A stretch of DNA of 64,000 nucleotides from Beijerinckiaceae bacterium. Lineage in GTDB: Bacteria; Pseudomonadota; Alphaproteobacteria; Rhizobiales; Beijerinckiaceae. The position numbers were made by a program, and so were the translations under genes. This document shows, piece by piece, positions 33,609 to 43,373 of the stretch. The stretch's first letter is position 1, and each line of letters begins with the position of its first letter. The DNA lies in contig CANGBC010000004.1 of NCBI GenBank assembly GCA_947452005.1, positions 100,658-164,657 on the forward strand, given 5' to 3'. The notes under the pieces were generated by a model, which was not told the DNA's origin, did not search any database, and worked only from the letters and a program-made list of their open reading frames with translations.

Positions 33609-34204
33609 CAGATCGCTCCGGAATGATGCAGGCTAGCCCGCAGCTCAAAACGGATCTCCTTTCGGCGATCCCCAATTTGCGCGCCTTTGCCGTATCTCTG
33701 TGCGGCAACCCAGATCGCGCTGATGATCTGGTGCAAGAAACTTTGGTGAAGGCTTGGAGCCATCTGGGCTCCTTCGTTGAGGGCACCAATATGCCCGCTT
33801 GGCTGTTCACAATTTTGCGCAACATTTATTATTCCGAATATCGCAAGCGCCGCCGCGAAGTGTCCGATTCCGAGGGCACAATTGCTGCGCGTCTGGCCAC
33901 AGCACCTGCGCAAAACGGCCATATGGATTTTCTCGATTTCCGGGCTGCTTTGCAAAAGCTGCCCGCTGATCAGCGCGAAGCCTTGGTGCTGATTGGCGCG
34001 TCTGGCATGTCCTATGAGGAAGCCGCCGGCATTTGTAATTGCGCGGTGGGCACCATGAAAAGTCGCGTCAATCGCGCGCGCAATCGTTTGATCGAATTGC
34101 TGGCCATTGGCTCGAGCTCGGACTTTTCTTCAGATGCCAATTGGCAAACGGGGCTTGATACGCTCATCATGGGTCATCGCTACTCGCGCACGGGCAGCGA
34201 CTGA
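33605..34204 (+). CDS. ecfG: general stress sigma factor EcfG (SigT)
   Basis: 199 aa from a GTG at 33605 after GAGGA, overlapping nepR. ECF15-type sigma factor: region 2 has the [15 protein letters not shown] helix and [12 protein letters not shown], region 4 has [20 protein letters not shown] and [14 protein letters not shown]. It directs transcription from GGAAC-N16/17-CGTT promoters; nine such sites are visible between 26515 and 33190 around this locus, which supports both the sigma factor and its regulon. Confidence 0.95.
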   Translation: MTDRSGMMQASPQLKTDLLSAIPNLRAFAVSLCGNPDRADDLVQETLVKAWSHLGSFVEGTNMPAWLFTILRNIYYSEYRKRRREVSDSEGTIAARLATAPAQNGHMDFLDFRAALQKLPADQREALVLIGASGMSYEEAAGICNCAVGTMKSRVNRARNRLIELLAIGSSSDFSSDANWQTGLDTLIMGHRYSRTGSD

Positions 34205-34247
34205 CGGGCCTCCAGACGATTCTGCGCCCCGCACAAGGAGGCGCAGC

Positions 34248-35669
34248 ATGAGTGCCGACACAACATCCATCACCCGCACGGAAAGCGATTCTTTTGGCGA
34301 CATCGATGTGCCTGACGCCCACTATTGGGGTGCGCAGACGCAGCGCGCGCTAGAGAATTTCCGCATCGGTCATCACGTCATGCCGCTTGAGCTGGTGCAT
34401 GCGCTGGCGCTCGTCAAACGCGTTGCGGCAGAGGTGAATGGCGAGATGGGCCTGATCGATGCGGCCTTCGCGCAAGCCATAATCGCAGCCGCCAATGAGA
34501 TTGTGCAGGGTGAGCATGATCAGGAATTCCCGCTCGTCATCTGGCAGACCGGTTCGGGCACACAAACCAATATGAATGTGAACGAGGTCATCGCCAATCG
34601 CGCCAATGAAATGCTGGGCGCAGGGCGGGGTACTAAGTCACCCGTGCATCCCAATGATCACGTCAATCATGGGCAGTCGTCCAATGATTGTTTCCCGACC
34701 GCCATGCATGTGGCAGCCGCGCGCGCGATGACTGGGCGGCTGATCCCCGAGCTCGAGGCATTGGGTGTTGCGCTCGCGCAAAAGGCGGTGGAATTTTCCA
34801 ATGTCATCAAGATCGGCCGCACGCATTTGCAAGATGCCACGCCGATCAGCTTGGGACAGGAATTTTCAGGCTATGCCGCGCAAATCGAACATGGCGTGGC
34901 GCGTTTGCGTGCGAGCTTGCCCGATCTTTATCCACTGGCGCAGGGCGGTACGGCGGTGGGCACAGGGCTGAACACGCAGGTTGGTTTTGCCGTGGCTTTT
35001 GCCCGCCGCATGGCCGAATTGACAGGCCTGCCCTTCATCACCGCGCCCAACAAGTTTGAGGCGCTGGCGGCGCATGATGCTTTGGTCTTTGTGCATGGCG
35101 CGATCAACGCCATGGCGGTCGCGCTCTACAAAATCGCCAATGATCTGCGCTTGTTGGGCAGTGGCCCGCGTGCGGGCCTTGGGGAAATCATTTTGCCTGA
35201 AAATGAGCCGGGCTCATCCATCATGCCCGGCAAGGTCAATCCGACACAGGCGGAGGCCATGACCATGGTTTGCGCGCGTGTCTTTGGCAATCAGGCGACC
35301 ATGTCATTTGCAGGCTCGCAGGGACATTTTGAACTGAATGTGTTCAAGCCGATCATGGCCTATGCCTTGCTCGAAAGCATGACGCTGCTCGCCGATGCCG
35401 CGCAATCTTTTCGCACCCATTGTGTGATGGATATTGCCGTGAACCGTGCGCGCATCACCGATTATGTGGAACGATCATTGATGCTGGTCACCGCGCTCAC
35501 GCCCCATATCGGCTATGACAAAGCCGCGCGCATTGCCAAGGCCGCCCATGACAATGGCACGAGTTTGCGCGAAGAGGCGCTGCGTCTGGGCTTTGTCACG
35601 GGACGCGATTTCGACACATGGGTGCGGCCAGAAAAAATGCTCACACCCGATCAAGGCGAAGGCGGCTGA
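34248..35669 (+). CDS. fumC: class II fumarate hydratase
   Basis: 473 aa from the ATG at 34248 after AAGGAGG; the frame upstream overlaps ecfG. Fumarase/aspartase superfamily: [18 protein letters not shown], the active-site His region [19 protein letters not shown], and the signature [17 protein letters not shown] with the catalytic Ser loop. It converts fumarate to L-malate in the TCA cycle and needs no iron-sulphur cluster, so it is the stress-tolerant form. The last 19 bp overlap the convergent membrane protein gene. Confidence 0.95.
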   Translation: MSADTTSITRTESDSFGDIDVPDAHYWGAQTQRALENFRIGHHVMPLELVHALALVKRVAAEVNGEMGLIDAAFAQAIIAAANEIVQGEHDQEFPLVIWQTGSGTQTNMNVNEVIANRANEMLGAGRGTKSPVHPNDHVNHGQSSNDCFPTAMHVAAARAMTGRLIPELEALGVALAQKAVEFSNVIKIGRTHLQDATPISLGQEFSGYAAQIEHGVARLRASLPDLYPLAQGGTAVGTGLNTQVGFAVAFARRMAELTGLPFITAPNKFEALAAHDALVFVHGAINAMAVALYKIANDLRLLGSGPRAGLGEIILPENEPGSSIMPGKVNPTQAEAMTMVCARVFGNQATMSFAGSQGHFELNVFKPIMAYALLESMTLLADAAQSFRTHCVMDIAVNRARITDYVERSLMLVTALTPHIGYDKAARIAKAAHDNGTSLREEALRLGFVTGRDFDTWVRPEKMLTPDQGEGG

Positions 35670-36637
35670 GGCACCAAGCGGCGCAGACAGGCTTTGGTGA
35701 TGTCGTTGAATTTGACCTGCTCATCTGCAGTCAGCTGATTGCGCGCCACAGCGCGGCTCATGCCCTGAGCGCCGGCCTCTTGCGCAATGCAGCCGCAGGC
35801 GCGCGTGCACAAGGCTTCTTCGCCGCCCGTGGTGACGCATTGCCGCTCGCACGCGCCCATGAAATTCGATGAGCTTGCCGTAATGTCCGATGCGCCGGGT
35901 TGCAGCACCATGGCCGCCACAAAAACGAGTCCGATGAGAACAGGCTGATGCGTCAGATAAATCAGAAGCGTATGGCGGCCGCCCAGCACAAGTGTGCGGC
36001 TCGTTGCATTTTGCGCGCTCCACGTATCGAGCGTGCCTGGCAGGCCATGAGAGGCAATGACGCGCCCGGTTAACTGGCCAAGCAGAAGCACGCCGAGCCA
36101 GGGCGTCAGCGGACGCCAATCATTTGTGAGGGGCGGATGTGTGCCAAGGCCCAACCATTGCAGGCTTGGCGCATCAAAAGCTGGCTCGGATACCAAGGCA
36201 GGCAAAACAAGCACAGCAATTGCCAATGCCGCCAGCACCCACGCAGGTGCATTGAGCAACGCCAGACCCATCAGGCTGGCCAGCGCAAGCAGATGCAGAA
36301 TGCCAAAATAGATAAAGGCATCAGGGAAGATCAGATAGGTGACCGCCGTAATGCCCAGTGCGGCCAGCGCGATCATGCCGATGCGCATCAGGGCAGCATG
36401 CAGATCAAGCCCGCCGCGTGAGGCCAGCGTCAGGCCAATGCCTGCGATGAACACAAACGCGCCGGCAATGGCGTGGCCAAAGCCATGGAAAATCGGGCTG
36501 TCGAGAAAGCTCTGTGGCAGAAACTCGAAATAAGCGAGATCCCAACACAGATGGAAGATGAACATGGCACAAAGCGCCAGACCGCGCGCGGCATCGAGCG
36601 CGGGCCAGCGTTTCAGGCGTGTCATGTCACCCGTCAT
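35651..36637 (-). CDS. DUF1624/HGSNAT-like membrane acyltransferase with Cys-rich tail
   Basis: 328 aa, ATG at 36637 overlapping the preceding stop (ATGA). About seven or eight membrane helices; the start ([24 protein letters not shown]) has the conserved Asp and His of heparan-alpha-glucosaminide acetyltransferase-like proteins. After the last helix ([20 protein letters not shown]) follows a 75-residue tail with six cysteines (CERQC, CTRACGC, KACLRR), unusual for the family. It is the last gene of the opgH operon, so it may add acyl or other groups to the periplasmic glucan, as OpgC does. The function is inferred. Confidence 0.78.
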   Translation of the reverse strand: MTGDMTRLKRWPALDAARGLALCAMFIFHLCWDLAYFEFLPQSFLDSPIFHGFGHAIAGAFVFIAGIGLTLASRGGLDLHAALMRIGMIALAALGITAVTYLIFPDAFIYFGILHLLALASLMGLALLNAPAWVLAALAIAVLVLPALVSEPAFDAPSLQWLGLGTHPPLTNDWRPLTPWLGVLLLGQLTGRVIASHGLPGTLDTWSAQNATSRTLVLGGRHTLLIYLTHQPVLIGLVFVAAMVLQPGASDITASSSNFMGACERQCVTTGGEEALCTRACGCIAQEAGAQGMSRAVARNQLTADEQVKFNDITKACLRRLVPQPPSP

Positions 36638-37662
36638 TTGGCGGCAGGTTTATCGCTGAAATGGCTGAAGATCATGTCCGGCGCGCTTTTGTTATGCAGC
36701 GAGGGCACAACGCGGCCAGCCCAGATTTCCGTAATGTCAGCGCCCTTGAACGACAGGATCGGCGCTTCACCCCAGGCTTCAACGCCTTTCGTGCGCCAGG
36801 CCACACGCGCAACGTCCGAATTAAACTCGGTCGCATACATGGAGCGCATGGAGGCGAAGGGGTAATTGCGCGGCACATCAGCAGACAGTTCGGTCTCGAT
36901 CAGGAATTTTTCCTGATCAATCGTGTCGAGCTTGATTTTGGCTGAACCACCGCGTGCAAATTCCAGCGTGAAGGTCATGGTGTCGGGATCAAGCGCAATG
37001 CTTTTCAGATCCACAATCGGGCGCTGCTGCACTTCCACCGGACCAATCAGGAAAGACGACCCATAGGATGTCCAGCGCATGTCAGCAAAGGGCAGGGGAC
37101 GCGCGCGCCAATAGCCATCGGGGGGATAAAACACGAGCACTTCTTCGGCGCGCTCACGATATTTCATCCACAGCTGCACCATGTGCAGCCCCTTCACTTC
37201 ACGATTGCCAATGCGCACAGGCACAGTCGCGGGTCGCCAGAAGGACGGATAAATATAGCCCGTCATCCAGAAATCAGGCGTCTCCCAAAAGGTTATGCGC
37301 TGTTCTTTGTTGGCATCCGAGCGATAGACAGGATCTGCCGACATATCGCAGGACGTAAAGTCCGGCGCATAACGATCCACATTGATCGAGCCGATATAGG
37401 CGGGATGCGTCGCCTGCATGCGGAAGTGACGCACTGTCGGCGAAGTGAACGTCAGCTCGACATTGTCTTTTTCAGCGCACAGCACTGGCACGGTACGATT
37501 GGCGACATTCACAGCCAGCTCGTTGGGGCTGATGCCCTCTTTCGGAGCCACAAATTCCGGCGCGACGGGCACGGGTGTTTTGACCGGCGGGCGCGGCGGA
37601 GTCTGGGCCAAAGCGCCCGTTGCAACGAGGGCGAGGAAAGATGCAATCAGCCGGGCTTTCAT
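36634..37662 (-). CDS. secreted protein of unknown function coupled to opgH
   Basis: 342 aa from the ATG at 37662, which overlaps the opgH stop (ATGA). Signal peptide ending ATGALAQ, then a proline-rich linker (TPPRPPVKTPVPVAPE) and a beta-rich domain (PTVRHFRMQATHPAYIGSIN, FWETPDFWMTGYIYPSFWRP, PPDGYWRARPLPFADMRW). Proteobacterial OpgH normally works with periplasmic OpgG of about 500 aa; this protein is shorter and I cannot find the OpgG motifs in it, although its place is the same. It may be a replacement for OpgG. The name is left open. Confidence 0.75.
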   Translation of the reverse strand: MKARLIASFLALVATGALAQTPPRPPVKTPVPVAPEFVAPKEGISPNELAVNVANRTVPVLCAEKDNVELTFTSPTVRHFRMQATHPAYIGSINVDRYAPDFTSCDMSADPVYRSDANKEQRITFWETPDFWMTGYIYPSFWRPATVPVRIGNREVKGLHMVQLWMKYRERAEEVLVFYPPDGYWRARPLPFADMRWTSYGSSFLIGPVEVQQRPIVDLKSIALDPDTMTFTLEFARGGSAKIKLDTIDQEKFLIETELSADVPRNYPFASMRSMYATEFNSDVARVAWRTKGVEAWGEAPILSFKGADITEIWAGRVVPSLHNKSAPDMIFSHFSDKPAAK

Positions 37663-39473
37663 GTCGTCTCGAACTTTCTCTGCTGAAGGGTGTCGTGGGA
37701 AGCTGCAACGCTTTCGAGTGTTGTCAGAACAGGTGGCGGCGCCAGGTCTTCGGGAATGGCACAAAGCCCCGTCGTTTTCAGAAAGCGGCCAAAGGCCGGG
37801 CTTGATGTCATCACCGCAAAAGGCGCTGCCAGAATATAGCCGAGCGTCAGCGGCAAAGACCAGAGGATGAATTGCGGCGCAAGCTCTGCGGCAATGGCAA
37901 AGAGAATGAAGCCAAACGCGGTTTGCGGCCACAGGCCTTCAAGTGCCTCTTCGAACGAGAGTTGATGCGCATCGCGCGCCTGTCCGTTCCAGACAACCGA
38001 ATGGCCGAAGGCCAGCCCAATGATGAAGATAGCCGTGCGCATGGTTGTTGATGCGCCGAGCAGAAAGGAGAACAGCACTTCGAGCAAGGCACCGCTCAGA
38101 AAGCGAAGCGCCCCGCCATAGCGCACCATCGCGCCGCGTGTCAGCGCAATGTCGAGAAAGCCCGCAAGTTTGGGCGCCAGATACATGGCCAAAAACATTA
38201 GGTAAAAGCCAATGGCTGATTGTGCCGGAAAGCGGGTGAGATCTTCGCCATCCAGCGGCTTCAGCGCGGCCAGCAGGATGATCAGCGTAAAGGCTGGCAC
38301 GCCCACAAACATCATGATCGCCCAGATGAGCTGGAAGCGGCTCATCGGCTCCAGTCCCTTCATGTCGAGCAAGCGCCAATATTGCATATTGCCTTGGCAC
38401 CAGCGCAGATCGCGGCGGGTGAATTCGAGCAATGTCGGCGGATTGTCTTCAAACGAGCCGCTCTCTTCTGGCAGCACGCGGCACTCATAGCCGGCGCGGC
38501 GCATCAACACGGCTTCCACCTGATCATGCGAGAGGATCTGTCCACCCAGAGGCGGCCCACCGGGCAGCACAGGCAAGTGGCAATGATCGCGAAACGGCGC
38601 AATGCGCACGAGTGCATTATGTCCCCAAAACGGGCCGCAATCGCCTGCCCACCAGGCACTGCCCATTGTATAGGGGCGCATGCCATGGCGCATGCCGAAC
38701 TGAAACACGCGGGCAAAGCCCGAGTCAGTTGGTGCGCCCACAACCAGACTTTGCAGAATACCAAGCTTGGGATGGGCCTGAGCCATGCGCACCATGCGTT
38801 GGATCATATTGCCCGACATCAGACTGTCGGCATCCAGCGGCAGCATGAATTCAAAGCCCGCGCCATGGTTCTCGCAGAAATCGCGGATATTGCCGGCCTT
38901 GTAGCCTTCGTTGGTCTCACGGCGGCGGTAGTGAATGCGCGATGCAAAGGCGGGATAACGCGCCTTCAAATCCGCGCAGCGATGCTCTTCTTCCAGCGCG
39001 ATGAGGGCATCATTGGTGTCGCTGAGAATGAAAAACGAGAAGAACAGATCTTCGCCGGTTTGATCCAGCGACAGGATCAAAGTCTCCAGCCGCGCATAGG
39101 CGCGTGCGGGATCTTCGTTGCGCAAAGTCATGGTGATGGCGGTGCGGCTTTGCAGCGGCACCAATTGATCTCCTGCTTCCGCAAAAGGTGCCACAAGCTT
39201 GCGCGCATCGCGGCGCAAATGCAGGAGCCACAGACCCAGCAGCGCATTCCACACACCCAGCACGCTCCAGGGTGCGGCTATGGCAAAGCAGAGAAAAATC
39301 AGCCCATCGATCAGGCTCCAGCCTTGATCACCAAGGATGGTGCCAAGCCAGCCCAGAAGTGCGACATAGGTTGCAAGGTTCAGAAATGCTGCGGCAATCC
39401 GGCGACGTGTCAGGACCGTAGCCATTTGCAGACCGGCGGGCGTCATCTTTGCGGCATGGATGCTTTTCGACAT
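37659..39473 (-). CDS. opgH: OpgH/MdoH-type periplasmic glucan glucosyltransferase
   Basis: 604 aa from the ATG at 39473 (an ATG at 39530 would add 19 residues but overlaps the divergent gene start). Inner-membrane GT2 enzyme: two N-terminal helices, a cytoplasmic catalytic domain (LPLDADSLMSGNMI with the DxD-type metal site, HDQVEAVLMRRAGYE, RRDLRWCQGNMQYW as the Q/RxxRW motif) and about five C-terminal helices. It makes the beta-glucan backbone of osmoregulated periplasmic glucans from UDP-glucose. It is shorter than the E. coli protein (about 850 aa), lacking most of the long N-terminal region. Confidence 0.9.
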   Translation of the reverse strand: MSKSIHAAKMTPAGLQMATVLTRRRIAAAFLNLATYVALLGWLGTILGDQGWSLIDGLIFLCFAIAAPWSVLGVWNALLGLWLLHLRRDARKLVAPFAEAGDQLVPLQSRTAITMTLRNEDPARAYARLETLILSLDQTGEDLFFSFFILSDTNDALIALEEEHRCADLKARYPAFASRIHYRRRETNEGYKAGNIRDFCENHGAGFEFMLPLDADSLMSGNMIQRMVRMAQAHPKLGILQSLVVGAPTDSGFARVFQFGMRHGMRPYTMGSAWWAGDCGPFWGHNALVRIAPFRDHCHLPVLPGGPPLGGQILSHDQVEAVLMRRAGYECRVLPEESGSFEDNPPTLLEFTRRDLRWCQGNMQYWRLLDMKGLEPMSRFQLIWAIMMFVGVPAFTLIILLAALKPLDGEDLTRFPAQSAIGFYLMFLAMYLAPKLAGFLDIALTRGAMVRYGGALRFLSGALLEVLFSFLLGASTTMRTAIFIIGLAFGHSVVWNGQARDAHQLSFEEALEGLWPQTAFGFILFAIAAELAPQFILWSLPLTLGYILAAPFAVMTSSPAFGRFLKTTGLCAIPEDLAPPPVLTTLESVAASHDTLQQRKFETT

Positions 39474-39528
39474 GATGCTCTCAAATGGCGCCTTTAGCTC
39501 AGGCGGCGCGACAATAGGCGGTAGTGGC

Positions 39529-40530
39529 ATGGCGGTCGAGACGAAAAAGCACGATACGGGCGCCCTTGTGGGCCGCGCCCTTTGGTATAGCGGTCATCAG
39601 CAGGGCGAGCTGCGCCCTGTCGTCGTGCCGGAGCCTCAGGCAGATGAGGCGCTGGTTCTCACGCTTTGGTCAGGGATCAGTCGCGGCACAGAGCGCCTCG
39701 TCTATGAAGGCCGGGTGCCGCCCTCAGAATATGAACGGATGAAAGCCCCCTTTCAGGAGGGCGAGTTTCCTTACCCTGTGAAATACGGCTATTGCGCGGT
39801 TGGGATCATTGAGCAGGGCCCAAAAGAATGGCTGGGCACCCCTGTTTTCGCGCTTCACCCCCATCAGACGCATTTTATCGCGCCTGTTGACCGGCTTGTG
39901 CCCATTCCTGAAGGCCTGCCACTGCGCCGCGCGGCGCTGGCCGCCAATATGGAAACCGCGCTTAACGCGCTCTGGGATTCGGGCGCAGGCCCGGGTGATC
40001 GGATTGTCATTGTGGGGGCGGGGCTGGTTGGCCTTTTGGTCGCTTATCTGGCCACCCGTCTGCCGGGTGCCGAAGTGATTGTGGTCGATGTCGAGCCCCA
40101 GCGCGCGGCGCTGGTGAACGCCATTGGCGCAGAGTTTCGCACCGCCGGCGCTCTGGCAGGCGATGCTGACATTGTCTTCCATGCCAGCGCGAGTGCCGAA
40201 GGTCTCGCCACCGCCATTGATGCGGCCGGGCTTGAGGGCACGATTGTGGAGCTGAGCTGGTATGGCGACAAGCCGGTGCTGGTGCCACTCGGCGGCTCTT
40301 TTCATTCCCGCCGCTTGCGGCTGATCTCGTCGCAAGTGGGCCATGTGGCACCAAAGCGGCGTCCGCGCTGGACCTATGAGCGGCGCCTGCGCAAAGCGCT
40401 CGACCTTTTGCAGGATGATGTCATTGATCGCTTCATCACGGGCGAAGTGGCATTCGAGACTTTGCCCGATCAACTGGCTGATATTTTTGGACCCTCTCCC
40501 GCAGCGCTCGCAACAATTGTGCGCTACTGA
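39529..40530 (+). CDS. zinc-type alcohol dehydrogenase-like oxidoreductase
   Basis: 333 aa, ATG at 39529 after AGGCGG. Medium-chain dehydrogenase fold with a GroES-like N-terminal part (LTLWSGISRGTERLVYEGRV) and a Rossmann domain (IVIVGAGLVGLLVAYLA, then VVDVEPQRA). The usual catalytic-zinc cysteine is replaced in SGISRGTE, and the structural-zinc four-cysteine loop is absent, so it probably acts without zinc. It is the first of a run with a QueD-like protein (21-bp gap), a glycosyltransferase (5 bp) and a methyltransferase (overlap), so it probably acts in the same pathway. Confidence 0.83.
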   Translation: MAVETKKHDTGALVGRALWYSGHQQGELRPVVVPEPQADEALVLTLWSGISRGTERLVYEGRVPPSEYERMKAPFQEGEFPYPVKYGYCAVGIIEQGPKEWLGTPVFALHPHQTHFIAPVDRLVPIPEGLPLRRAALAANMETALNALWDSGAGPGDRIVIVGAGLVGLLVAYLATRLPGAEVIVVDVEPQRAALVNAIGAEFRTAGALAGDADIVFHASASAEGLATAIDAAGLEGTIVELSWYGDKPVLVPLGGSFHSRRLRLISSQVGHVAPKRRPRWTYERRLRKALDLLQDDVIDRFITGEVAFETLPDQLADIFGPSPAALATIVRY

Positions 40531-40551
40531 TCTCTTTTCTGGAGTTTTGAC

Positions 40552-40953
40552 ATGTATGCTTTGGAAGTGCGTGAGCACATTATGATCGCCCATTCGTTCA
40601 AGGGCGAATTTTTCGGCCCCGCGCAAAACATGCATGGCGCGACCTTTGTTGTGGACGTCGCCTTTTTCCGCGAGACGCTCAATGAGCATGAAGTGGTGGT
40701 CGATATTGGCCGTGCCCATGAGGCATTGAAGGCGGTGCTCGGTCCGATCAATTATCAGAACCTCGACGCTCTGCCGCAATTCAAAGGCCGCCAGACGACG
40801 ACGGAATTTTTGTCGAAATATATTTTCGACCATATGGCCGCCGCCGCCAAACAGGGCGATCTGGGCCCGGGTGGAGAAGGCATTGTGAAAATTCGTGTGA
40901 GCCTGCATGAGAGCCACATTGCACGCGCCTGGTTTGAAGGCCCGGTTGCCTGA
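40552..40953 (+). CDS. 6-carboxytetrahydropterin synthase-like protein with altered active site
   Basis: 133 aa, ATG at 40552 after TGGAG. The T-fold pattern of QueD/PTPS is clear: MYALEVREHIMIAHSF, HGATFVVDVAF, and QTTTEFLSKYIF, ending HESHIARAWFEG. QueD uses three His for zinc and a Cys four residues before the second of them. Here His14 and His28 are kept, but the third His is Ala30 (HGA instead of HGH), the catalytic Cys is Ala24, and the catalytic His of the DH.xLN motif reads Tyr. Zinc chemistry as in QueD is therefore unlikely; a binding or new catalytic role in the gene cluster fits better. Confidence 0.78.
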   Translation: MYALEVREHIMIAHSFKGEFFGPAQNMHGATFVVDVAFFRETLNEHEVVVDIGRAHEALKAVLGPINYQNLDALPQFKGRQTTTEFLSKYIFDHMAAAAKQGDLGPGGEGIVKIRVSLHESHIARAWFEGPVA

Positions 40954-40958
40954 TTGAC

Positions 40959-42005
40959 ATGAATCTGCGCGCCACTTTTACCATTCCCGGGGATCTCGCC
41001 ACTTTGACGGGCGGGTATGGCTATGACCGTGAGGTCTTGGCGCGCCTGCCAGCCTATGGCGTTCATGTACAGCATATGTCTCTGCCGCAAGGGTTTCCGT
41101 TTCCCTCGGCAGAGGCATTGGCGCAGACAGCGGCGCTTTTGGGAGGCGTGGACGAGGGCGAAGTCCTGTTGTGTGACGGGCTCGCCTTTGGCGCTCTGCC
41201 AGCATCCGTGCTGGCGCAGGTGCACGCAAAAATCGTCGCGCTCGTGCATCATCCGCTTGCACTGGAAACAGGCCTGAGCGTGGATGCCGCTCAGGCTTTG
41301 TGCGAGAGCGAGCAGGTGGCACTGACATTTGTCAATTCTGTGATTGTCTCATCCCACCTGACCAAAGAGATATTGATCCGCGATTATTCCGTTGATGCCA
41401 TGCGCATTCATGTTGCGCTGCCTGGCACCGCGCGGGCGCCGCGCGCAACGGGCGGTGATGGTGCTGTCCATCTGCTTGCAGTCGGCTCCATTGTCCCGCG
41501 CAAAGCCTATGATGTGCTTTTGGCGGCGCTTGAAACATGTGCCGATCTGGAGTGGTCGCTTACCATCGTTGGCTCGCTGGTGCGTGCGCCTGACTATGCA
41601 GATGAGGTTTTGCGTCAGGCGGCGCTGGCCTTGCCCGGCCGCATCCAGTTTGCTGGTGAAGTGGGTTCTGAGGCGCTGGATGGGCTCTATGCGCGCAGTG
41701 ATCTGTTTGTCATGTCCTCGCATTTTGAAGGCTATGGCATGGTGCTGGGTGAGGCCATGGTGCGGGGCCTGCCCATCGTCATGACCTGCGGTGGGGCCAT
41801 GGCGCAGACGGTGCCAGAGGGTGTGGCACTCAAAGTTGCGCCGGGCGATGTGAAGGCGCTGGGTCAAGCTTTGCATCAGGCCATTTCAGATCGGGATTTG
41901 CGGCAAGTTTTGGCGGATGCTTCTTATGCGGCCGGGCAACAATTGCCCACATGGGATGGTGCCGCGCAGATTATTGCGCAGGTTTTGAAAGAGGTCGCGG
42001 CATGA
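40959..42005 (+). CDS. family 4 glycosyltransferase
   Basis: 348 aa; ATG at 40959, 5 bp after the QueD-like stop. GT-B fold: N-terminal acceptor domain (MNLRATFTIPGDLATLTGGYGYDREVL), C-terminal nucleotide-sugar domain (HLLAVGSIVPRKAYDVLLAAL, GRIQFAGEVGSEALDGLYARSDLFV, and SSHFEGYGMVLGEAMVRGLP with the E-x7-E pair). It is a retaining transferase using a sugar nucleotide. The acceptor is unknown; given the neighbours it may be a small molecule such as a pterin- or pyrimidine-derived compound rather than a polysaccharide. Confidence 0.88.
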   Translation: MNLRATFTIPGDLATLTGGYGYDREVLARLPAYGVHVQHMSLPQGFPFPSAEALAQTAALLGGVDEGEVLLCDGLAFGALPASVLAQVHAKIVALVHHPLALETGLSVDAAQALCESEQVALTFVNSVIVSSHLTKEILIRDYSVDAMRIHVALPGTARAPRATGGDGAVHLLAVGSIVPRKAYDVLLAALETCADLEWSLTIVGSLVRAPDYADEVLRQAALALPGRIQFAGEVGSEALDGLYARSDLFVMSSHFEGYGMVLGEAMVRGLPIVMTCGGAMAQTVPEGVALKVAPGDVKALGQALHQAISDRDLRQVLADASYAAGQQLPTWDGAAQIIAQVLKEVAA

Positions 42006-42829
42006 GCTTTTCACCCGATTGGCTGGCCCTGCGCGAAGGCGCCGATCATGCGGCACGCGCGCCGGCTGTGGCGCAAAAAGTCTTTGCGCATTTCGCCGCG
42101 CATGAACAGGTCACGATTGTCGATTTCGGCTGCGGCACAGGCTCAAACCTGCGTGCCATGGCGCAGCATCTGCCCACGCGCCAGACATGGCGGTTGGTGG
42201 ATTGGGATGAAAACCTGCTGGCGGCTGCGCGCACGCGCCTCATCGCCTGGGCGGATCGCACGAAGGAGGCGCAAGGCGTGCTCACGCTCATTAAAGGCGG
42301 TTGCGAGATCGTTCTTGAATTGCGGCAGGCGGACCTCGCCAAAAATTTTGAATCGGTTCTTGATGGCGCGGATCTGCTGACAGCCACCGCTTTTTTCGAT
42401 CTCGTCTCTGGTGGATGGATGGACGCGCTCAGCGCGGCACTCGCGCGCCGTCGTCTGCCGCTCTATGCCATTCTCACCTATGACGGGCGCGAGGACTGGC
42501 AGCCCGCCCATGCGGCCGATGCAGCTGTTCTGGCGGCGTTTCATGCGCATCAGAAGAGCGACAAGGGGTTTGGCGTCGCCGCTGGGCCCGATGCCGCTGC
42601 CTATCTCGCGCAGACCTTAGCTCATCACGGATTTGTGCTCACGCAAGGCGAGAGCCCATGGCGGCTCTCATCCGGTGAATTGCTGCGCCAGCTCGCGCAG
42701 GGCGCTGCATCTGCTGTAGCAGAGACAGGTCTTGTTGGTGCGCAAGATGTTGCCGTTTGGCGCGAGGCGCGCGTGCAGGCCGCATCTTGCAGCATTGGTC
42801 ACATCGATCTGTTTGCTGTGCCGCGCTGA
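42002..42829 (+). CDS. class I SAM-dependent methyltransferase
   Basis: 275 aa from the ATG at 42002, overlapping the glycosyltransferase stop (ATGA). SAM-binding motif I is VDFGCGTGSNLRAMAQ, followed by the acidic loop VDWDENLLAAARTRL; DLLTATAFFDLVSGGWMDAL is in the motif IV/V region. The C-terminal part resembles small-molecule methyltransferases of Rhizobiales clusters. Tight coupling to the glycosyltransferase suggests the same substrate. Confidence 0.87.
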   Translation: MSFSPDWLALREGADHAARAPAVAQKVFAHFAAHEQVTIVDFGCGTGSNLRAMAQHLPTRQTWRLVDWDENLLAAARTRLIAWADRTKEAQGVLTLIKGGCEIVLELRQADLAKNFESVLDGADLLTATAFFDLVSGGWMDALSAALARRRLPLYAILTYDGREDWQPAHAADAAVLAAFHAHQKSDKGFGVAAGPDAAAYLAQTLAHHGFVLTQGESPWRLSSGELLRQLAQGAASAVAETGLVGAQDVAVWREARVQAASCSIGHIDLFAVPR

Positions 42830-42832
42830 TCT

Positions 42833-43372
42833 CTAGCTTTTGCGCGCAGGCAGCATGCGCTCCATCACGCCATTGCGTTTGATCAGCCGATGCATCAGCG
42901 CGCCGCCAATGTGGCCGACCAGCAGCACGATGATCGCAATGGCAGAGACCTCATGCAGCTTGAACAGCACTTTTGACAAAGCCTCGCTTTGGGGCGCCAG
43001 CGGCGGCAGGTTGAACAGCCAGAAAACTGAGATCGTCACCGGATAGGCCGATGTCGCCGCCCAGCCCAGCAAGGGCGTGAGGATCAGCAGCAGATAAAGC
43101 GAATGATGCGTGGCGGTTGAGGCGCGCCGTTCAAAAGGCGTCAGACCCGCATAGGCTTCCGGTACGCCCCAGATTTTGCGCGCAGCGATACGCGCGGCGG
43201 CCAGAAGCAAGACGACAAAGCCAAACGAGCGGTGCAAATCATAACCCAAATTCTGCACGCGCCCCTCGGGCAGGTCATCCAGAATAAATCCCATGGGCAA
43301 CAGGCCAAAAATCAAAAGCGCTGTGAGCCAGTGCAGAAACTTGGATGCGCGCGAATATTCCAGCCGTTTCAT
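42833..43372 (-). CDS. cytochrome b561
   Basis: 179 aa from the ATG at 43372 after GGAGG, one base after the stop of the RibD-like gene. Four membrane helices with the histidine pairs for two b haems: FLHWLTALL, LHRSFGFVVL, THHSLYLLLILTPLLG, LHEVSAIAIIVLLVGHIGGALMH. It moves electrons across or within the inner membrane, usually from quinol to a periplasmic acceptor or to superoxide. Cotranscription with the RibD-like reductase suggests a redox role in the same cluster. Confidence 0.9.
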   Translation of the reverse strand: MKRLEYSRASKFLHWLTALLIFGLLPMGFILDDLPEGRVQNLGYDLHRSFGFVVLLLAAARIAARKIWGVPEAYAGLTPFERRASTATHHSLYLLLILTPLLGWAATSAYPVTISVFWLFNLPPLAPQSEALSKVLFKLHEVSAIAIIVLLVGHIGGALMHRLIKRNGVMERMLPARKS

Positions 43373-43373
43373 A

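Noticed and set aside
36634..37662. Annotation as OpgG
   Set aside because: Position suggests it, but the length (342 versus about 500 aa) and the absence of motifs I know from OpgG do not support the name.
38220..39497. 425-codon open frame on the plus strand
   Set aside because: Antisense to opgH, whose glucosyltransferase motifs are unmistakable.
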